Origin: Halobacteriales archaeon QH_6_64_20
GTDB taxonomy: Archaea > Halobacteriota > Halobacteria > Halobacteriales > Halococcaceae
DNA length: 64,000 nucleotides
Assembly (NCBI GenBank): GCA_003021235.1
Contig: PXQR01000040.1
Span: 16,100-80,099, forward strand
Reading direction: 5' to 3'
A program made the translations under genes and the position numbers. Every line of letters begins with the position of its first letter. Within the stretch, counting starts at the first letter, position 1. The notes under the pieces are model-generated. The model searched no databases. It saw only the letters and a list, made by a program, of their open reading frames with translations, and was not told the DNA's origin. Shown piece after piece: positions 58,183-64,000 of the stretch.

Positions 58183-60819
58183 CTAACCCCTCGTGTCGGT
58201 CCCGGTCGCTCGCGTGGCCTCGAACCCCAGTCGATCCGGTCGATCCGGTCGGCCCGGGTTCGCGCTCGGCTTCGATCGGTTCGCGCTTCCGGCCAGTTCC
58301 GGCTGACTCGCGCTCGCGTTCGGCCCGGCCGCTCGGTTCGTCGTTTCGATAGTCGTGTTCACCGATACGCCCGTCGGGTAGCCGTCGAGCCGGGGGATGT
58401 AGGTCTCGGTGCGCCCGCAGTTGGCCGTGAGCCGGCAGACCTCGATCCGGGGCGGCCAGATCACACGCACCGAGCCGTCCTGAGCGGAGACCGCGATCTC
58501 GTAGTGGTAGGTCACCGTGCCGCCGCCCGGTTGGAGGAAGGTGACTTCGAGCGAGACCGGCTGGCTCCGATCGAGGGGCACCGCCTCGCGGCCGAGCGTG
58601 CGCCGGAGTCCGGGCCCGGGAGCGACCCGCGCGCGTTCGGTGTTCAATAGCCACTCGACGTCCAGCGACTCGTTCGCTCGCTGGAGGCGATCGAGGCGCT
58701 CGTCGCTCACGGTGTACTGGGTCGCCTCCTTTCGCGGCGGGACACCGGCTTCGACCCGGACGGTCGCGACGGTCGCGGCCGGCGGCACTCCCAGGGAGGT
58801 GGTGATCCGGTGGCGAGCGCCCTCCCTGACGGCGACGCGCCGGAGCCGCGGCTGGACGGGTTGGGCGTTCCAGGTGCCCCAGACGCCCCGGAAATTGTAC
58901 CGATAGAGGGTTCGGTTCTCGTAGTTCTCGATCACGGTGAAGTCCGCGCCGGGCGAGCGCTTGAGGGCGTACACTACGTCCCCGCTCAGCGAGGGATCGT
59001 TCCGGAGGTACTGCAACGGATGATTCATCCAGTCGCCGTAGATCGGCGGAACGAACACGAGGGCGTTCTCGAGCTCCCGGTTCTCGATCGGCGCGTACGC
59101 GCGTTCGAACTGGTCGGTGTTGTTCGTATGCCGCGCGAGCGGCGAGTCGAGCGCGTTAGCTTGAGCCACCGCACCGATCGGTACCGTCACCAACAGAAGG
59201 GCGAGCACGACCACCCGGGCTTCCCTCGCGGGGAGCCGTGCGCCGAGAAATCGACGGAGCCAGCGCACCGAGACGAGAAGGCCGAAGGCACCGAACGCCG
59301 ACAGCGGGAGGAGCAGATCGAAGTGATAGAACGGACCGTAGAGCGCGAGCAGGCCGTCTTCAGGGTTGTAGACGCCCGCGAGAACGTTGAGGTTGCCCCA
59401 GAAGTAGATGTTGCCGAGGATCACCGAGACGAACAGGCCAGCGAGCAGCGTCCGCACCCTCTCGTCGGCGAGACCCGTCCGAGGCGATCCCGGCGACTCC
59501 GACCACCCCGACGATTCTGACGACCCCGACGGTTCCGATCCGTCGCCGAACGACCGGACGCTGGCTTCGAAACGGCGGCGTGCGGATCGAAGCGTTTCCC
59601 GGACTGTGCGCCGAAGTGACCCTCGGTCGCGATCCGTCGGGGCGAGCGTTCCCTCGCGACCGTTTCGCCCGTCCCGCCCGTCCGAACCGCCGTCCGGGGA
59701 GAGTTCGCGCTCGCGTTCGGGAGCGAGGAGTGCTCGACGCGCTCGACCAACGGCGCGATCGGCGAAGGCGCGGGCACGGTCGGTGATCCCCGCCGACCGG
59801 AGATGGACTACCACGCCGATCGCCGCGAGGATCGCTCCGATCGGGGCGGCGACGGTCCAGCGGGTCGCGAACTCCGAGACGACCTGCCAGTTCGCGATCA
59901 GGGCGAGCTGGGGAGTGTACTCCCGGCTATAGACGAGGATCTCGCGGTAGCCGAAGCCGAGCCCGTCCCGGGAGGCGAACTCCTGGTAGGGGAAGACGAG
60001 CGCCGAACCGGTCATGATCCGGTTATAGAGCAGAGTCACGCCGACGAACAGTAGCCCGAAAACGCCGATCACCGCGTACCGACGGATCGCCGCTCTCAGG
60101 GCGCACCCGTCGCGCGCGCGAAGTGCCCGGAGCAGTCGCCAGCAGGCGTGTACGAGAAACGGAACGGCGAACAACACTGCCGTATAGGGCCGGGCGAAGA
60201 AGGCAAGCCCGATCGCCGTGCCGGCGAGGGCGGCGTACGTCGAGGATCGACGGCGAAGAGCCCGGATGTACGCCAATGCGAAAGTGAAATTAAGCAACGT
60301 TGTCGGCGGGTAGGGTAGAAAGACCGACGAGGAGAGCAGGAAAAACGGCGTTGCGACCAGCACGGCGGCGGCGAGAGCTCCGGTTCGACGATCGAAGGCC
60401 TCGGCGGTGATGAGCGAGACGAGGAGAACGTTCACGGCAGCGACCGCGGCGAGCGAGAGCCGCGGTACGCCGATCGCCAGTCCGAGCGCGAAGAAGACGG
60501 CGGGCACCGGCGAGTACTTCGAGTACAGCTCGTTACCCTCCATCACGAAGAACCACGGCCGGAAGGCCTCGGGAAACTCCGTCGTCATCCTGAGCTGTCC
60601 TTCCAGTAACATCGCGGCCTGCTGGAGGTAGACCGCCTCGTCGTCGTTGCTCGAATGGTACGGGAAGACCTCCGTTGCGATCACGAACACGGTTACGCCG
60701 CCGAGAACCGCGAGCAAGAGCGTGAGAACCGTCGGGTTCGAGAGGAGGGCACGAAGTCGAGCGCCGAGCGAGCGTCGATCGGATGACCGACCATCGGAGA
60801 GGGCGGATCGATCGCTCAT
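58183..60819 (-). CDS. GT39/ArnT-like membrane glycosyltransferase
   Basis: FPYHSSNDDEAVYLQQAAMLLEGQL (acidic loop-1 motif), FFARPYTAVLFAVPFLVHA, YFWGNLNVLAGVY; multi-TM. Confidence 0.8.
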   Translation of the reverse strand: MSDRSALSDGRSSDRRSLGARLRALLSNPTVLTLLLAVLGGVTVFVIATEVFPYHSSNDDEAVYLQQAAMLLEGQLRMTTEFPEAFRPWFFVMEGNELYSKYSPVPAVFFALGLAIGVPRLSLAAVAAVNVLLVSLITAEAFDRRTGALAAAVLVATPFFLLSSSVFLPYPPTTLLNFTFALAYIRALRRRSSTYAALAGTAIGLAFFARPYTAVLFAVPFLVHACWRLLRALRARDGCALRAAIRRYAVIGVFGLLFVGVTLLYNRIMTGSALVFPYQEFASRDGLGFGYREILVYSREYTPQLALIANWQVVSEFATRWTVAAPIGAILAAIGVVVHLRSAGITDRARAFADRAVGRARRALLAPERERELSPDGGSDGRDGRNGREGTLAPTDRDRGSLRRTVRETLRSARRRFEASVRSFGDGSEPSGSSESSGWSESPGSPRTGLADERVRTLLAGLFVSVILGNIYFWGNLNVLAGVYNPEDGLLALYGPFYHFDLLLPLSAFGAFGLLVSVRWLRRFLGARLPAREARVVVLALLLVTVPIGAVAQANALDSPLARHTNNTDQFERAYAPIENRELENALVFVPPIYGDWMNHPLQYLRNDPSLSGDVVYALKRSPGADFTVIENYENRTLYRYNFRGVWGTWNAQPVQPRLRRVAVREGARHRITTSLGVPPAATVATVRVEAGVPPRKEATQYTVSDERLDRLQRANESLDVEWLLNTERARVAPGPGLRRTLGREAVPLDRSQPVSLEVTFLQPGGGTVTYHYEIAVSAQDGSVRVIWPPRIEVCRLTANCGRTETYIPRLDGYPTGVSVNTTIETTNRAAGPNASASQPELAGSANRSKPSANPGRPDRPDRLGFEATRATGTDTRG

Positions 60820-61162
60820 GGCGACCCTGCGCGTAGCCGTGGTTCGTGGCCGATGCGGTCGGTGGAATCGAGGCGATCGACGAGGCCAGTGAGGCTAGTG
60901 AGACCAGCGAGATCGGCGATGTCAGCGAGATCGACGAAGCCGATACGATCGCCATTGCGGGGCGACGTTGGGGTATCGCGAGCGCTTCCGGCAGTGTCGT
61001 CCGCGAAGGGGGGGACGATGCTCGCGCACGCAGTCATCGGTTCGGACGGTGGGCGGTGGGAAGGCATGTATGTGGCGATCCGGCGGCTCGCGGGCCGGTG
61101 GTCCACCGGTTCCGTAGCCGTGTTTCCGGCGGCACGCTTCCGTCCCGTCCGCTGTCCATCGG

Positions 61163-61777
61163 TCAGTCCGAGGACGGTCCACGTCGATAGCTCGCCAGGC
61201 CGCCGGGATGGCCCGGCGGGTTCTCGATACCGACCAGTTCTCCACCGGTAGGGGAACTATACAGCGCGTACAACAACTCGTTGACCAGGTAGTATCGGAG
61301 CCGTTCGGGGTCCGAGCCCGCGGGGTCGGGGTCGGCGTTCACGAGCCCCATCTGCCGAAGCAAGGCCCCCCGGTCCCTCGTCGAAAGCGTACTGTAGCGT
61401 CCGTCGAACCACTCGGTCGCGTACTGCTCTAGCGTTTCGAGCGCGGCTTTCATGCCGTCGGCGTACGCCGGGCGATCGCGCACCCGGCCGACGGTGTAGG
61501 TCTCGACGAACGCCGACACGCCCGTCACTGCTGAGGGGTACAGCGTCCCCGCTACGGACACGAGGGTCTCGGTTTCGCGCTCGGTGAACGGACTCGACCG
61601 ATCGGCCCCGGAATCGGCCGGGCTTTCGGTCTCGTCCGACGCGGCTTCCCTCGAGCTGAGCGTCTCTCGCTCCGCCGTCGAACCAGCACCGCCACCGGCA
61701 CCGGTATCGACACCGGCGGCGAGTCCGCTCGCGGCCAGCGCGGCGAGCGCGTCGCGGCGTGTGAGTTCGCGTTCCAT
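61163..61777 (-). CDS. Gluconate 2-dehydrogenase subunit 3 family protein, Tat signal
   Basis: RRDALAALAASGLAAG; FTERETETLVSVAGTLYPSAVTGVSAFVETYTVGR. Confidence 0.75.
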   Translation of the reverse strand: MERELTRRDALAALAASGLAAGVDTGAGGGAGSTAERETLSSREAASDETESPADSGADRSSPFTERETETLVSVAGTLYPSAVTGVSAFVETYTVGRVRDRPAYADGMKAALETLEQYATEWFDGRYSTLSTRDRGALLRQMGLVNADPDPAGSDPERLRYYLVNELLYALYSSPTGGELVGIENPPGHPGGLASYRRGPSSD

Positions 61778-61786
61778 TTCGACGTG

Positions 61787-63943
61787 TTACCTCGACGAGC
61801 GCGACCGCAGCATACGTTGTGACGTGTCAGCGTCGGTCGCGTTGGCTTCGAGCGCGGTTTCGACGCCGACGCCCGGCCGGGTTTCGCCGGGGACGTAGGT
61901 CGCGCTCCCGCTACAGCGAAGCGGCATCCGACAGACCTCGACTGAGGGCGAGAGCGCCCTGACGGTGCCGTTCTCCTGGGCGATCGGCACCCTCAGATCG
62001 TAGCTGAAGCCGGTTCCCGTGCCGTAGTCGACGAAGACGTTGATCGCGAGGGTCCCACGAGTTCCGATCGGGATTCCTCCGTCACCGACCGGCGTCACTG
62101 GGCCGCGTACTCGGACGTCGCCGTCGGCGACGACGATCCGGAGCGGGAGTTCTTCGGGGGTTCCCCGGACCCCGTAGTACGCCTGCTCCTCGCCGGTCGA
62201 GACGCGGATCGAGACGCGTTCGGCGTTGGTCGGCACCCCGAGCGTCGCGCGGAGCGAAACCCGCTCGCCCGCGACCGTCTCGATCCGCCGGAGGCGGGGG
62301 GTCACCGTCGATTCGGCGACCGGTGCCCACCGACCGCGGTAGCTATAGCGATAGAGCGTGCGATCCGGGAAGGCGTCGACGACGGCGAAGGGTCGTTTTT
62401 CGAGCGCGTAGACGACGTTCCCGTCGTATCCGGGGTCGTTTCGAAAGGTCTGGAACGGGTGGTTGAGCCACGGGCCGTAGGGACCGGGCACGAACACGAG
62501 CGCGTCGTCGAACCCCCGTTGCTCGACGGGTGCGTACGCCCGCTCGTAGTTCTCGGTAACCGCGGCGTTCGCCCGGACATGAGGGGTTCCGGCCGCGAAC
62601 GACCCGCCGGCGACGCCCGCCGCGAGGAGGAGGGCAACGACGGCGAGCGCCGCCCGCGCGTGGGTCGGCGCGAGGCGAGTGCGGCAGAGCGAGCGAGCCC
62701 GATCGAAGAGCCACACCGACCCGAGCGCGGCGAGTACACTCACAGGCAAGAGCAGATCGAAGTGGTAGTACGGCCCGAGGTAGGAGATCAATCCGTCGCC
62801 GGAAGCGGACAGCGAACCCAGGATATTGAGGTTGCCCCAGAAGTAGAGGTTACCCGCGCTCACTGTGAGGAGCACGCCGAGAACCGTTAGCTGTCGCGGG
62901 TCGACCGCTCGCCGGCTAGCGGCCCGGACGACGAAGACGAGCAGGCCACAGAGAGCGAGGATACCTCCCAAGAGGCCGCCGGCGATCCACTCAGTGACGA
63001 ACGCGGCTAGAACTCGTGCGTTGGCGCGAAGGGCGAGCGCCGGGGTGTAGGTCACTTCGTAGCCCAACATCGCGCGCGTGCCGAACCCGAGGCCGTCGCG
63101 GACGGCGAAGACCTCGTAGGGAAAGCGAAGCGGCGCGCCGGTGAGCGTGGCGTTGTACGCGAGCGTGAGGACGACGCCACAACAGCCGAAGAGGGCGACG
63201 ACACCCAAAGTCTCGATACGGTCGCGCGAGCCCTCCCGGAGCGTCCATAGCGCGTACGCGACGAACGGAAGCGCGAACAACACTGTCGTATAGGGTCGGG
63301 CGAAGAAGGCAAGCCCGATCGCCGCGCCAGCGAGCCCCGCGTACCGCAGCGATCGGCGTCGCTCGGCGATCCGGTCGGCGCGCAGGAAGGCCGCTCCGAA
63401 GGCGAGATTCAGCGCGGTCGTCGGCGCGTAGGGTAGAAAGACCGCCGCGTTGAGTACGAATAGCGGTGAGACGAGCATGAACGCCGCGGCGAGTAGGCCA
63501 ATTCGGCGCGAGAACGCCTCGCTAGCGATGATATGGGTGAGAAAGACGATTGCCGCGGCGATCGCCGCAAGCGAGAGTCTCGGCACGCCGATCCCCAGCC
63601 CGAGGGCGAAGATCGCCGCGGGCACCGGCGCGTACTTCGGATAGAGGTACTCGCCGCCGTCGACGAAGAACCACGGTCGAAACGCTCCCTCGACCGGCGG
63701 GTGCAACACCAATTGTCCGTCCAGTAGCATCGCGGCCTGCTGGAGGTACACCCCCTCGTCGTGATTCAGCGAGTGGTAAGGGAACAACTCGGTTGCGACG
63801 CCGAAGACGGCGATCGCGCCCATAACTGCTAGCCCGAGCGCACAGAGCGTGAGCTGATGATACTGCTGGAGTCGAGTGTCCCTAATCGCCACCGTCCACG
63901 GTCGGTCGTCGCCCGTTCCCGTCCGCTCGTCATGCTCGGTCAC
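61787..63943 (-). CDS. GT39/ArnT-like membrane glycosyltransferase (second paralog)
   Basis: FPYHSLNHDEGVYLQQAAMLLDGQL, FFARPYTTVLFALPFVAYA, YFWGNLNILGSL. Confidence 0.82.
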   Translation of the reverse strand: MTEHDERTGTGDDRPWTVAIRDTRLQQYHQLTLCALGLAVMGAIAVFGVATELFPYHSLNHDEGVYLQQAAMLLDGQLVLHPPVEGAFRPWFFVDGGEYLYPKYAPVPAAIFALGLGIGVPRLSLAAIAAAIVFLTHIIASEAFSRRIGLLAAAFMLVSPLFVLNAAVFLPYAPTTALNLAFGAAFLRADRIAERRRSLRYAGLAGAAIGLAFFARPYTTVLFALPFVAYALWTLREGSRDRIETLGVVALFGCCGVVLTLAYNATLTGAPLRFPYEVFAVRDGLGFGTRAMLGYEVTYTPALALRANARVLAAFVTEWIAGGLLGGILALCGLLVFVVRAASRRAVDPRQLTVLGVLLTVSAGNLYFWGNLNILGSLSASGDGLISYLGPYYHFDLLLPVSVLAALGSVWLFDRARSLCRTRLAPTHARAALAVVALLLAAGVAGGSFAAGTPHVRANAAVTENYERAYAPVEQRGFDDALVFVPGPYGPWLNHPFQTFRNDPGYDGNVVYALEKRPFAVVDAFPDRTLYRYSYRGRWAPVAESTVTPRLRRIETVAGERVSLRATLGVPTNAERVSIRVSTGEEQAYYGVRGTPEELPLRIVVADGDVRVRGPVTPVGDGGIPIGTRGTLAINVFVDYGTGTGFSYDLRVPIAQENGTVRALSPSVEVCRMPLRCSGSATYVPGETRPGVGVETALEANATDADTSQRMLRSRSSR

Positions 63944-64000
63944 TGTAGGGGGTCGGGTTCGCTAGCCGATCGTGTCGCCCGGGGGTCGTCGCCGTCGCCT

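Noticed and set aside
58166-58184. Telomere-like ccctaaccctaacccc
   Set aside because: Only about 2.5 units between genes; chance occurrence in an archaeal chromosome.
60846-61190. ORFs over the gaggccagtgaggctagtgagaccagcgag run
   Set aside because: Short-period non-coding repeat giving spurious ORFs in several frames; no domain signal.
1-64000. CRISPR array, rRNA, tRNA, intact IS element or prophage
   Set aside because: No regularly spaced direct repeats, no recognisable RNA genes and no intact transposase or integrase were seen by eye; a tRNAscan/Infernal run would be needed to exclude small RNAs.

Overview
This is a haloarchaeal chromosomal window: high GC, acidic proteome, and archaeal proteasome, RadA, RFC and mevalonate genes. 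The left part (about 1-23.5 kb) is mostly housekeeping: MaoC dehydratase, a phasin-like coiled-coil protein, phosphomevalonate decarboxylase, an NDH-2-like flavoprotein, a fused malic enzyme (MaeB), RNase Z, RFC small subunit, a hydantoinase/carbamoylase-type amidohydrolase, PsmB/PsmA, UvdE, VapBC, a SWIM protein next to RadA, and a TetR-MFS pair. A decayed patch follows at 24.4-25.3 kb (SDR fragment and frameshifted GNAT). From about 17.6 kb, and densely from 25 kb to the right edge, the window is a large accessory surface-polysaccharide/glycosylation region. It holds paralogous multi-TM GT-C-like proteins with unrelated low-complexity tails, GT4/GT2/DUF354 glycosyltransferases, two FemAB-like GNATs (one beside a polysaccharide deacetylase), three alkaline-phosphatase-superfamily enzymes, two Tat-exported beta-helix proteins (one with five C-terminal repeats), two ArnT-like GT39 proteins, and a contiguous operon. 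That operon encodes what looks like all five steps to a UDP-2,3-diacetamido-uronic acid (Wbp/Wlb-type). The strongest candidates for an undescribed system are (i) this modular archaeal EPS locus, which resembles bacterial exosortase-associated EPS loci but shows no exosortase in the window, and (ii) low-complexity insertions that distinguish otherwise homologous paralogs. Smaller findings include operator-like palindromes abutting start codons, two short inverted-repeat-bounded elements, and several pseudogenes. All family calls were made by eye from translated sequence; no database search was run.
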